The translations under genes were made by a program, and so were the position numbers. Of a stretch of DNA of 64,000 nucleotides, positions 30,001-41,508 are shown in pieces. Under the pieces are notes generated by a model, which worked only from the letters and a program-made list of their open reading frames with translations, had not been told where the DNA came from and did no database searches. This DNA comes from Cognatilysobacter tabacisoli. GTDB taxonomy: Bacteria > Pseudomonadota > Gammaproteobacteria > Xanthomonadales > Xanthomonadaceae. The stretch spans positions 778,635-842,634 of the forward strand of contig NZ_KZ987400.1 in NCBI RefSeq assembly GCF_003586305.1, read 5' to 3'. Positions within the stretch are counted from its first letter, which is position 1. Each line of letters opens with the position of its first letter.

Positions 30001-30093
30001 ATGGGGGGGCCAGAGCGGCTCGAGTGCTGATTTCGCCCCGTCAACTCGTCCAGCGGAGGGCGGTTGAGGGGCATGCAACGCGGCGGGGCGCTG

Positions 30094-30238
30094 CGTTCCG
30101 GCCCTGCGCGGCACAGCCGCTCCGGGCGCTCAGGCGGCTACAAGCCAGCGGCTTGTGAGCAGCCGCCTTCGTTCCGGCCCTGCGCGGCACAGCCGCTCCG
30201 GGCGCTCGGAGGGGCACAAGCCAATGGCTTGTGAGCGC
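30094..30238. repeat. two 76-bp units with identical 38-bp core and ACAAGCC/GGCTTGT hairpins
   Basis: A 38-bp stretch (30094-30131) recurs without a mismatch at 30170-30207. Each copy is followed by an inverted repeat: ACAAGCC-AGC-GGCTTGT nested in AGGCGGCT/AGCCGCCT after copy 1, and ACAAGCC-AAT-GGCTTGT nested in GGGCGCTC/GAGCGCCC after copy 2. The outer arms differ in sequence but both still pair, so the folded structure is kept. It lies just upstream of the secA promoter. Confidence 0.85.
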
Positions 30239-30261
30239 CCGTCCTCGCCCCCAGCTACAAT
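30229..30261 (+). promoter_or_regulatory. candidate secA promoter
   Basis: TACAAT (30256-30261) is a good -10. Upstream, TTGTGA (30229-30234), part of the second hairpin's right arm, is a possible -35 but at a long 21-base spacing. Transcription would start near 30268, only a few bases before the terminator-like hairpin. Confidence 0.45.
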
Positions 30262-30274
30262 CGGGGTTGCCAAC

Positions 30275-30298
30275 AAGGGCGCCCCGCGCCCTTTTTTA
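30275..30298 (+). terminator. terminator-like hairpin in the secA leader (possible attenuator)
   Basis: AAGGGCGC-CCC-GCGCCCTT (30275-30293) is a perfect 8-bp stem closed by a short loop and followed by TTT then AATT, a strong intrinsic-terminator shape. It lies 58 bases before secA and just after the likely transcription start, so it may attenuate secA, or else end read-through from upstream. Confidence 0.65.
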
Positions 30299-30316
30299 AT
30301 TGTCGGGAGCCGCTCC

Positions 30317-30352
30317 ATGGACCGGTTCCGTTCCCACCCCTTTCCGGCCTGA
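30317..30352 (+). CDS. 11-codon leader peptide upstream of secA
   Basis: MDRFRSHPFPA then TGA. GGGAG (30305-30309) stands seven bases before the ATG, an ideal ribosome site, whereas the secA ATG three bases after this stop has none. The most economical reading is a leader ORF that loads ribosomes and couples their delivery to secA. It is too short to carry a SecM-type arrest sequence plus signal peptide. Inferred; no homologue recognised. Confidence 0.5.
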   Translation: MDRFRSHPFPA

Positions 30353-30355
30353 TCA

Positions 30356-33073
<2,718 letters not shown>

Positions 33074-33115
33074 CCGAAGTCGGCCCGTGCCGGTCGCGAC
33101 GCGACCGGTCGGCCC

Positions 33116-34126
33116 GTGGCGCACGCGCCCGTGCTGACGCCGGTGCCAGCGCAGTCCGCTGCGCCTGACCGGGATCACCTCGGTCTGCGCCACGTCGAGG
33201 TCGTCGCCGGCGTCATCCGCGACGCGCGCGGGCGCATCCTGCTGGCCCGCCGCACCGAGGGCCGCGACCTCGCCGGCCTGTGGGAATTCCCCGGCGGCAA
33301 GCGCGAGCCCGGCGAGTCGGCCGAAGCCGCGCTGGTGCGCGAGCTGCACGAAGAGCTCGGCATCGACGTCGAGCCGGGCGATCCGCTGATCGCGGTCCCG
33401 CAGGCGTACCCCGACAAGCGCCTGACGCTGGACGTCCGCGAGATCCGCGCCTGGCGCGGCACCGCCCGCGGGCGCGAGGGGCAGGCGCTGATGTGGGTGC
33501 CGCTCGACAAGCTGGCGCGCTACTCGATGCCGCCGGCCGACCGCCCCGTCGTCGCCGCCCTGCAGCAGCCCGACGCCTACCTCGTGACCCCGATGCCCGG
33601 TGCCGACGACGCCGCGTGGCTCGACGCCCTGTCGAGCGCGCTCGCCGGCGGCATCCGCCGCGTGCAGCTGCGCGCGCCGGGTCTCGATGCGGCGCGCTGG
33701 CGGCGGCTGGTCGAGCAGGCCGTCGCGCGCTGCCGCGCCGTCGGCGCCCAGGTGCTGGTGAACGGCGACGCGTCACTTGCGGGCGAGTTCGGGATCGGCC
33801 TGCACCTGCGGGCATCGCAGCTCGCCGGCGCGACGCGCGACGCGCTTCCCCGAGACGTGGCCCTGGCCGCGTCGTGCCACACGGCCGACGAGCTGCAGCT
33901 GGCCGAGGCGCTGGCCTGCGACTTCGTGGTGCTCGGCACGGTGCGGCCCAGCGCCAGCCATCCGGGCGGCGCGACCCTCGGATGGGGCGGCTTCGCAGCG
34001 CTGCGCGAGGGCGTATCGCTGCCGCTGTACGCGATCGGCGGGCTGACGCCGGCCGACCTGCCTGCGGCGCGCCGGGCCGGCGCGCAGGGCGTGGCCGCGA
34101 TCACCGGGCTGTGGCCCGCTCGCTAG
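33116..34126 (+). CDS. Nudix hydrolase fused to ThiE-like domain
   Basis: 336 residues. Residues ~25-155 are MutT-like: the Nudix box GGKREPGESAEAALVRELHEEL (G-x5-E-x7-RE-x2-EE) lies near 60-82. Residues ~160-336 resemble thiamine phosphate synthase, ending in LYAIGGLTPADLPAARRAGA, but substrate motifs are altered (VNGD where ThiE has INDR-like residues; LHLRASQL for the HLGQ segment), so ThiE activity is doubtful. Similar MutT/ThiE fusions are known downstream of secA in gammaproteobacteria. Start uncertain: GTG 33116 or 33131, neither with a clear ribosome site. The 33081-33118 stretch holds a CCGGTCGC/GCGACCGG hairpin between two copies of CGGCCCGTG, the second containing the start codon. 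Confidence 0.88.
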   Translation: MAHAPVLTPVPAQSAAPDRDHLGLRHVEVVAGVIRDARGRILLARRTEGRDLAGLWEFPGGKREPGESAEAALVRELHEELGIDVEPGDPLIAVPQAYPDKRLTLDVREIRAWRGTARGREGQALMWVPLDKLARYSMPPADRPVVAALQQPDAYLVTPMPGADDAAWLDALSSALAGGIRRVQLRAPGLDAARWRRLVEQAVARCRAVGAQVLVNGDASLAGEFGIGLHLRASQLAGATRDALPRDVALAASCHTADELQLAEALACDFVVLGTVRPSASHPGGATLGWGGFAALREGVSLPLYAIGGLTPADLPAARRAGAQGVAAITGLWPAR

Positions 34127-34141
34127 CGCGCAGCCGACCCG

Positions 34142-34264
34142 TTATCCGAACGTGGCGTGCAGCCACTGCCCGAACAGGTAGCCGAGCACGGCGACCGCGA
34201 TTCCCGCCAGCCCCAGCAGCAGCAGCGGCTTGCGAGCGCGGGCAGGGCGGGATTCGGGCGGCAT
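34142..34264 (-). CDS. 40-residue single-span membrane peptide
   Basis: MPPESRPARARKPLLLLGLA... : a basic N-terminus (three Arg, one Lys in the first 12 residues) followed by one hydrophobic segment (about residues 13-30, LLLLGLAGIAVAVLGYLF) and a short tail ending HATFG. GGAG stands about eight bases before the ATG. It lies 69 bases after coaE on the same strand, so it is probably the last gene of that transcript. Predicted inner-membrane, N-terminus in. No function recognised. Confidence 0.6.
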   Translation of the reverse strand: MPPESRPARARKPLLLLGLAGIAVAVLGYLFGQWLHATFG

Positions 34265-34333
34265 CGGACGCTCCGTTGAGCCGGTGACGGCGACAGCGTG
34301 CCCGCCAGCGGCACGCCCCGCGCCTGCTTCAAG

Positions 34334-34954
34334 TCACGTGACCGCGGTCATGGCCAGCGCCCGATAGCGCCGGTCGAGCGCCGCGACGTGCGCGTCCAGC
34401 GCGTCCAGCGGGCCGTCGTTGACGATCACGTCGTCGGCGATGGCCAGGCGCTGCTCGCGGGTCGCCTGCGCGGCGATCATCCGCTCGGCGAGCGCGGCAT
34501 CGATCGCGTCGCGGCGCATCACCCGCGCGCGCTGCACGTCGGGCGCGACGTCGACGACGAGGATGCGGTCCAGCCACGGGTAGTGCTCGCGGCCGCCGCT
34601 CTCGGCAAGCAGCGGGATCGCGGCGATCGCGTACGGCCCGGGCGCCGCGGCGCAGGCCTCGTGCAGGTGCGCGCGCACGCGCGGGTGGATGATCGCTTCG
34701 AGCTGCCGGCGCGCGGCGGGGTCGTCGAACACGCGCTGGCGCATCGCGGCCCGGTCGAGGCCGCCGTCGGGGAGCAGCACCGACGGGCCGAATGCCGCGA
34801 CGACCTCGGCCAGGCCGGCGCTGTCCGGCGCGACCGCCTCCCGCGCCGCGACGTCCGCATCGACCACGACCGCACCGAGCGCCTCGAAGCGGCGGGTGAC
34901 CTCGGACTTGCCCGAGGCGACGCCTCCGGTAACGCCGACGATGTAGTCGCTCAT
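34334..34954 (-). CDS. coaE: dephospho-CoA kinase
   Basis: 206 residues, last step of CoA biosynthesis. P-loop IVGVTGGVASGKSEVTRRF near residues 5-23, VVVDADVAAREAV near 29-41, IIHPRVRAHL near 88-97 and IPLLAESGGREHYPWLDRILVVD near 112-134 with the conserved LLFE-like segment as LLAE. Downstream of pilD on the same strand (203-base gap), the conserved pilBCD-coaE order of gammaproteobacteria. Confidence 0.96.
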   Translation of the reverse strand: MSDYIVGVTGGVASGKSEVTRRFEALGAVVVDADVAAREAVAPDSAGLAEVVAAFGPSVLLPDGGLDRAAMRQRVFDDPAARRQLEAIIHPRVRAHLHEACAAAPGPYAIAAIPLLAESGGREHYPWLDRILVVDVAPDVQRARVMRRDAIDAALAERMIAAQATREQRLAIADDVIVNDGPLDALDAHVAALDRRYRALAMTAVT

Positions 34955-35157
34955 GGGGCCCGCGTCGCAATGGAAGTGGCGGTGATGCTACCGGGGCCGG
35001 CGCGCGGGCGCGCGAGACGCGCCGAAGCCATGGGCGATGGGCTCATCGGCCGTGCATGCAACGTGGTCATGCCCCACGCGCGGCCCGCGACCCGGGCGGT
35101 AAGGCGCTTCTGCGTGTGCGGGCCACGCTGGGCGCAAAGCTCAGCACGCCGCCGCGG

Positions 35158-36027
35158 TCAGGGCCCCGACAGCCCCGAGTAGCGCATGTACCCGTCGACG
35201 ATCTGGTTGCCCCAGAAGAACGTGATCCAGCCGGCGATGGCCAGGTACGGGCCGAACGGGATCGGCGTGGCTTTGTCGCGGCCCTTCATCGCCAGCCAGA
35301 TCGAACCGACGATCGCGCCGACCAGCGACGAGAACAGGATGGTCGGCAGCACGCCGCTGAGCCCGGCCCACGCGCCGATCGCGGCGAGCAGCTTGAAGTC
35401 GCCGTGGCCCATGCCTTCCTTGCCGGTCAGCTGCTTGAACACCCACCACACGATCCACAGGCTCAGGTAGCCGGCGACTGCGCCGAGCAGCGCGGGCTTC
35501 ACGGGCATGTAGAGGTTGTCCGCCGCGGCGATCAGGCCGAGCCACATCAGCGGCAGCGTCAGCTGGTCGGGCAGCAGCTGGGTGCGCAGGTCGATGCCCG
35601 ACAGCGCGATCAGGAACGCGGTGAACACCATCGCGCCGAAGCCCTGCCAGCCGAAGCCGAAGCGCCACACGCAGGCGACGAACAGCAGCATCGTCAGCAG
35701 TTCGACCAGCGGGTACTGCGGCGAGATCGGGGCACGGCAGTGCCGGCACTTGCCGCGCAGCGCCAGCCAGCTGAACAGCGGAATGTTCTCGTGCCAGCTC
35801 AGCTGCGCCTTGCAGTGCGGGCAGTGCGAGCGCTCGACGACGATGCCCGGCGGCGGCGGGTCGTAGTTGTCCGGCTCGCCGAGCATCTCCCGGCTGTCGC
35901 GCTTCCACTGCCACTCCAGCCGCTTGGGCAGGCGCAGGATCACCACGTTGAGGAAGCTGCCCACCAGCAGCCCGAAGCCCGCCGCCATCGGGAAGCCGAT
36001 GGCGGGGTTCTGGTCGAGGAATGCCAT
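35158..36027 (-). CDS. pilD: type IV prepilin peptidase/N-methyltransferase
   Basis: 289 residues, about eight membrane segments. Cleaves the PilA leader after Gly and methylates the new N-terminal Phe. Two CxxC pairs (CPHC and CRHC, residues ~68-96) form the zinc cytosolic domain needed for methylation; catalytic aspartates are in SGIDLRTQLLPD near 143-154 and GMGHGDFKLLAAIG near 205-218 (GxGD motif). A conserved WW-VF stretch precedes the second Asp. Located 18 bases after pilC. Confidence 0.97.
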   Translation of the reverse strand: MAFLDQNPAIGFPMAAGFGLLVGSFLNVVILRLPKRLEWQWKRDSREMLGEPDNYDPPPPGIVVERSHCPHCKAQLSWHENIPLFSWLALRGKCRHCRAPISPQYPLVELLTMLLFVACVWRFGFGWQGFGAMVFTAFLIALSGIDLRTQLLPDQLTLPLMWLGLIAAADNLYMPVKPALLGAVAGYLSLWIVWWVFKQLTGKEGMGHGDFKLLAAIGAWAGLSGVLPTILFSSLVGAIVGSIWLAMKGRDKATPIPFGPYLAIAGWITFFWGNQIVDGYMRYSGLSGP

Positions 36028-36045
36028 GCGTCGTGCGGTCTGCGC

Positions 36046-37311
36046 TTAGATTGCGCCGGCGAGCTTGAAGATCGGCAGGTACATGCCGATCACCATGCCG
36101 CCGACGACCACGCCGAGGAAGATCATGATCAGCGGTTCCATGAGGCTCGCCAGCGCATCGACCGCGTTGTTGACCTCCTGCTCGTAGAAGTCAGCGACCT
36201 TGAACAGCATCGCGTCGAGCGCGCCGGCCTCTTCGCCGATGGACACCATCTGCGTGACCATGTGCGGGAACAGGTTGACCTGCTTCATCGCCATGTTCAT
36301 CGAATAGCCGACCGCCACGTCGTCACGGATTCGGTAAACGGCCTTCTCGTACACGACATTGCCCGTCGCGCCAGCGACGCTGTCCAGCGCCTCGACCAGA
36401 GGCACGCCCGCCTTAAAGGTCACGGCGGTCGTCCGCGCAAAACGGGCAATAGCCGAGTTGTGCATCACCTGCCCGATCACCGGGATCTTCAGCATGGTGC
36501 GATCTAGAAAGTGAGCAAATGCCGGCGAGCGATTCTTCGCCATGATGAAAGCAATGATTGAGCCCACAACGATCAGCAGGATCAGCCACCACCAACGCAG
36601 CATGAAATCGCTCATCGCGACGATCATCTTGGTAAAGGCGGGCAAGTCCGCACCAAAGCTCTGGAAAACCTGTTCAAACTGAGGAACAACAAAGATGAGC
36701 AGGATGGAGCTAACGATGAGCGCCACGGCAACGACGGTCGCAGGATAGAAAAGGGCCTTCTTGATCTTGCCCTTTAGGGTTTCGATGTTCTCTTTATAGT
36801 TGGCGATCGTGTCCAGCACGGTTTCGAGTACGCCTGCTGATTCGCCGGCTTTCACAAGATTCCGGTACAGCTCATCGAACTGCACCGGGTACTTACTGAT
36901 CGCTTCCGAGAGTGACGAGCCGCTCTCAATGTCGGCGCGCAGCGCGTTGACCATATCCCGCATCTTCGGGTTCTTCTGCCCGCCGCCCATGATTTCCAGC
37001 GCGGTGACGATTGGCACACCCGACTTCATCATGGTCGCCAGCATGCGACTGAACACTGCGATATCAAGCGGGGTGATGCGCTTGCCCGCGCCGCCGAACA
37101 GGGGTTTGGGCTTGGGCTTCACAACGCCGGGCGTTATCCCCTGTTTCCGCAGTTCGGCGCGGATCATGTTGGCGTTCTTGGCGGGCTGCTCGCCCTTCAT
37201 CGTTACGCCGCGTTTGTCCTTGCCTTCCCACACAAAGACGGGCATGGCGTCCGGTCGGCGGACCGGCACTTTGGGCGCACTGGATTTCACGGAAGGGCGA
37301 GTAGCGGACAT
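36046..37311 (-). CDS. pilC: type IV pilus inner-membrane platform protein PilC
   Basis: 421 residues with the duplicated T2SSF domain: first copy from DIAVFSRMLATMMKSGVPI (residue ~83) and second from AIARFARTTAVTFKAGVPL (~285), each ending in a membrane segment; three membrane spans in all. It links the PilB/PilT motors to the pilus. The first and last parts of the gene follow local codon use, but bases about 36320-37310 are much richer in A/T (codons such as aaa, ttt, caa, gaa common), suggesting recombination with a foreign allele. Starts three bases after the pilB stop. Confidence 0.95.
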   Translation of the reverse strand: MSATRPSVKSSAPKVPVRRPDAMPVFVWEGKDKRGVTMKGEQPAKNANMIRAELRKQGITPGVVKPKPKPLFGGAGKRITPLDIAVFSRMLATMMKSGVPIVTALEIMGGGQKNPKMRDMVNALRADIESGSSLSEAISKYPVQFDELYRNLVKAGESAGVLETVLDTIANYKENIETLKGKIKKALFYPATVVAVALIVSSILLIFVVPQFEQVFQSFGADLPAFTKMIVAMSDFMLRWWWLILLIVVGSIIAFIMAKNRSPAFAHFLDRTMLKIPVIGQVMHNSAIARFARTTAVTFKAGVPLVEALDSVAGATGNVVYEKAVYRIRDDVAVGYSMNMAMKQVNLFPHMVTQMVSIGEEAGALDAMLFKVADFYEQEVNNAVDALASLMEPLIMIFLGVVVGGMVIGMYLPIFKLAGAI

Positions 37312-37314
37312 GGC

Positions 37315-39039
37315 TTAGTCCTTGGTGACACGGTTGATTTCGGCAAGGCTGGTCACGCCGTTGCGCACTTTCATCAGGGCGGAGGCGCGCAGGTCGTTGA
37401 TGCCGGCCTTGCGTGCCGTCTCGGCGATCAGCATGGCGTTGCCGCCGGCGAGCACGATCTCCTGGATCTCCTCGGACATCGGCATGACCTGGTAGATGCC
37501 GGTGCGGCCCTTGTAGCCCTCGGTGCAGTCCGGGCAGCCGACGGCGTCGTAGATCTTCAGGCCCGCGGCAATCTCTTCGTGGGTAAAGCCCTCGGCCAGC
37601 AGCGCATGCTCGGGCAGGTGGACTTCCTTCTTGCAATCGTGCAGCCGGCGCGCCAAGCGCTGGGCGATGACAAGGGTGACCGACGAGGTGATGTTGTACG
37701 GCGCCACGCCCATGTTCATCAGGCGCGCGATCGTCTGCGGCGCGTCGTTGGTGTGCAGCGTCGACAGCACCATGTGGCCGGTCTGTGCCGCCTTGATCGC
37801 GATTTCGGCGGTCTCGAGGTCGCGGATTTCGCCGACCATGATCACGTCCGGGTCCTGGCGCAGGAAGCTGCGCAGCGCGGCGGCGAACGTCATGCCGCGC
37901 TTGACGTTCATCTGCACCTGGTTGATGCCCGGCACGCGGATTTCGACCGGGTCCTCGACGGTGGAGATATTGCGCGACTCGTCGTTGAGGATGTTCAGCG
38001 CGGTGTACAGCGACACGGTCTTGCCCGAGCCGGTCGGGCCTGTCACCAGCACCATGCCGTAGGGCTTGTCGATCGCGTCGACGAAAAGCTTCTTCTGTGC
38101 TTCTTCGTAGCCGAGCTTGTCGATGCCGAGCTTGGCCGCGCCGCCATCGAGGATACGCAGCACCACCTTTTCGCCGAACAAGGTCGGAAGGGTGCTGACG
38201 CGGAAGTCGATCTGCTTGCTCTTCGACAGGTTCAGCTTGATGCGGCCGTCCTGCGGCACGCGCTTCTCGGCGATGTCGAGCTGCGCCATGACCTTCAGGC
38301 GCGCAGCGATCCGCGCCTGCAGCTTGACCGGCACCTTCGCGACTTGCTTGAGGATGCCGTCGATGCGCACGCGCACGCGGTAGTCGGTCTCGTAGGGCTC
38401 GAAATGGATGTCCGAGCCGCCGCGGCGGATCGCATCGACCAGCACCTTGTTGATGAATTTGACGACCGGCGTGTCGTCGCCCTTCGCGTCGACGCCGCTG
38501 TCTCCGGCCGTGAGATCTTCCTCGCCCCCGCTGACCTCGAGGTTCTCCATCCCATCGCCGTCACCCATGGACTCATTGAGTGAGTCGGCGCTAGCGAGCC
38601 ATTGGTCAATCGTGCGGTGGATGCGGTCCTCGTCGACCAGCACCGCCTCCACCGCGAGGTTGGTCGCGAACTTGATCTCGTCGAGCGCGCGGGTGTTCGT
38701 GGGGTCGGCGAGGCCGACGAACAGCTTGTTGCCGCGTCGGAACAGCGGCAGCGCGCTGTGCTTGCGCACCAGCTCCTCGCTGACCAGCTTGATGGCCGAC
38801 TGGTTGGCATCGAGGGACGCGACGTCGAACAGCGGCACGCCGAATTCGATCGAGTTCGCCGCCGCCAGCTGCGCGGGGTTGACCAGCTTTTTCTCGATCA
38901 GGTAAGCGGCGAGCGGCTTGCGCTCGACGGTGGCCGCGGCCATCGCTTCGCGCGCCGGCTGCTCCTCCAGCGCTCCGTCCAGAACCAAACGCCGGGCGAT
39001 GCCGGTGATGCCAACTAGATTGGCCGTAACTGCGCTCAT
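37315..39039 (-). CDS. pilB: type IV pilus extension ATPase PilB
   Basis: 574 residues. N-terminal MshEN-type domain, then secretion ATPase: VKFINKVLVDAIRRGGSDIHFEPYE near residues 195-219, Walker A GPTGSGKTVS near 330-339, the Asp/His boxes and QRLARRLH. Powers pilus extension. A zinc module is visible as GCPDCTEGYKGRTGIYQ, but the first cysteine pair is reduced to HDC, so the usual CxxC...CxxC is incomplete. GGGGGG precedes the ATG; the upstream frame to 39192 runs into the pilA terminator region and is rejected. Possible -10 TACAGT at 39067-39072 would give it its own promoter. Confidence 0.96.
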   Translation of the reverse strand: MSAVTANLVGITGIARRLVLDGALEEQPAREAMAAATVERKPLAAYLIEKKLVNPAQLAAANSIEFGVPLFDVASLDANQSAIKLVSEELVRKHSALPLFRRGNKLFVGLADPTNTRALDEIKFATNLAVEAVLVDEDRIHRTIDQWLASADSLNESMGDGDGMENLEVSGGEEDLTAGDSGVDAKGDDTPVVKFINKVLVDAIRRGGSDIHFEPYETDYRVRVRIDGILKQVAKVPVKLQARIAARLKVMAQLDIAEKRVPQDGRIKLNLSKSKQIDFRVSTLPTLFGEKVVLRILDGGAAKLGIDKLGYEEAQKKLFVDAIDKPYGMVLVTGPTGSGKTVSLYTALNILNDESRNISTVEDPVEIRVPGINQVQMNVKRGMTFAAALRSFLRQDPDVIMVGEIRDLETAEIAIKAAQTGHMVLSTLHTNDAPQTIARLMNMGVAPYNITSSVTLVIAQRLARRLHDCKKEVHLPEHALLAEGFTHEEIAAGLKIYDAVGCPDCTEGYKGRTGIYQVMPMSEEIQEIVLAGGNAMLIAETARKAGINDLRASALMKVRNGVTSLAEINRVTKD

Positions 39040-39151
39040 GCGCCCCCCGTCAAAACGCCCCGCAAGACTGTACCCCAATACCCGGCAGCCGCGAACGTGA
39101 TGAGGTCCGAGGATTGGCCCTGCAGCCTGCGCCGCTGGCTTCAACTCGGCC

Positions 39152-39186
39152 AAAAAAAAGACCCCGGCTCGTGGCCGGGGCTTTTC
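39152..39186 (-). terminator. pilA terminator
   Basis: On the minus strand GCCCCGGCC-ACGA-GCCGGGGT is followed by eight T (39152-39159). Strong intrinsic terminator, 23 bases after the pilA stop; it should make pilA mRNA monocistronic and separate from pilB. Confidence 0.93.
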
Positions 39187-39208
39187 TACCACTTTGTCGC
39201 ATTAAGCC

Positions 39209-39640
39209 TTAGCGGCACTCGGACGGCAGGTACTTGGCCGGAATCGTGCTCGCGCAGTCCCACTCCAGCTGACCCGTCGAGACGCCGACCGGGGTCGGGG
39301 TCAGCGTGATGGTACCGGCTGCGTCAGCCGGCAGGCCGGCGCCCGCCATCGTCACAGTGATGACACCCGTGGTATCCGTGATGGCGATGCCGGAGACGAA
39401 GTCGGTTGCACCCGGGAAGGTGTAGCCGCTGTTGGCGGCCGTCACGTTCGCGAGGCCGCCCTCCGACGATGCGGTTTCAGCAACGGCGAGCTTGGCCGGC
39501 GCGGCCATCGACACGCCCTCGGAGATCTTGGCGCGGGTGGTGTAGTCCTGGTACGCCGGGATGGCGATGGCGAGCAGGATGGCGATGATCGCGATGACGA
39601 TCATCAGCTCGATCAGGGTAAAGCCCTTCTGGTTCTTCAT
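39209..39640 (-). CDS. pilA: type IV major pilin PilA
   Basis: 143 residues. Class III leader MKNQKG, cleaved by PilD before [20 protein letters not shown], with Glu5 of the mature protein in place. The globular part ends in a disulfide-bounded D-region: Cys in WDCAS and Cys in PSECR, the penultimate residue. Cytoplasmic/inner-membrane precursor assembled into the pilus. Transcribed from a consensus sigma-54 promoter 87 bases upstream and closed by a strong terminator. Thr/Ala/Gly-rich composition is normal for pilins. Confidence 0.97.
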   Translation of the reverse strand: MKNQKGFTLIELMIVIAIIAILLAIAIPAYQDYTTRAKISEGVSMAAPAKLAVAETASSEGGLANVTAANSGYTFPGATDFVSGIAITDTTGVITVTMAGAGLPADAAGTITLTPTPVGVSTGQLEWDCASTIPAKYLPSECR

Positions 39641-39738
39641 GGTGTTTCCCCTAGGTGATTGGATTTTCACGTGCCTGCAGGGCCGGCTCCCCGGTCCGTC
39701 GGCTTGCCGTGCGAGCTGCACGTGCAGGAAGAGAGTAC

Positions 39739-39754
39739 GCAACTCGCGTGCCAA
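39739..39754 (-). promoter_or_regulatory. sigma-54 promoter of pilA
   Basis: TTGGCACGCGAGTTGC on the minus strand: GG at -24 and GC at -12 with exactly ten bases between, matching the sigma-54 consensus TGGCAC-N5-TTGC at every conserved base. The start would be near 39727, leaving an ~87-base leader. pilR, encoding a sigma-54 activator, is the next gene upstream. Confidence 0.93.
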
Positions 39755-39862
39755 CGCCAGCCTCGTGGCGGCCTAGTGCGCAAAGTGAACACCCAGTCAC
39801 GTTTGCAGGGTCGGCGTGCCGCAAGCTCTGCGGCAGTCGCCGGCGGAAGGGGTCCACAAAGT

Positions 39863-39900
39863 GACGCGTCGTGTCAGTCAGGCTGGGGATAACTGACGCG
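39863..39900 (-). promoter_or_regulatory. candidate PilR enhancer upstream of pilA
   Basis: A dyad of GTCAGT (39873-39878) and ACTGAC (39892-39897) flanked by GACGCGTC and GACGCG, about 110-145 bases upstream of the -24 box, the usual distance for a sigma-54 activator site; it includes a TGTC motif like those reported for PilR sites in Pseudomonas. No binding data; inference. Confidence 0.4.
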
Positions 39901-40044
39901 GCAATGGTTTCAGGTGCAACGGCGCGCTGCGTGCTGGGGTGAGGGCACGTTGTACGGAGCACGGCGCACCGGAGCGCCAACGTCTGTCTCGTCAGCATCC
40001 AAGTCCGCGCGGATGGCGGCATGACACGGCGAGGCCGCACCGCG

Positions 40045-41508
<1,464 letters not shown>

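Noticed and set aside
30155-30352. 65-codon ORF as a SecM-like secretion monitor
   Set aside because: Its first two thirds are the repeat and the promoter; no signal peptide or arrest motif. Only the last 11 codons have a ribosome site and are reported separately.
33090-33108. Terminator after secA
   Set aside because: CCGGTCGC-GAC-GCGACCGG is a good stem but has no T-run and lies between direct CGGCCCGTG repeats; not enough for a terminator call.
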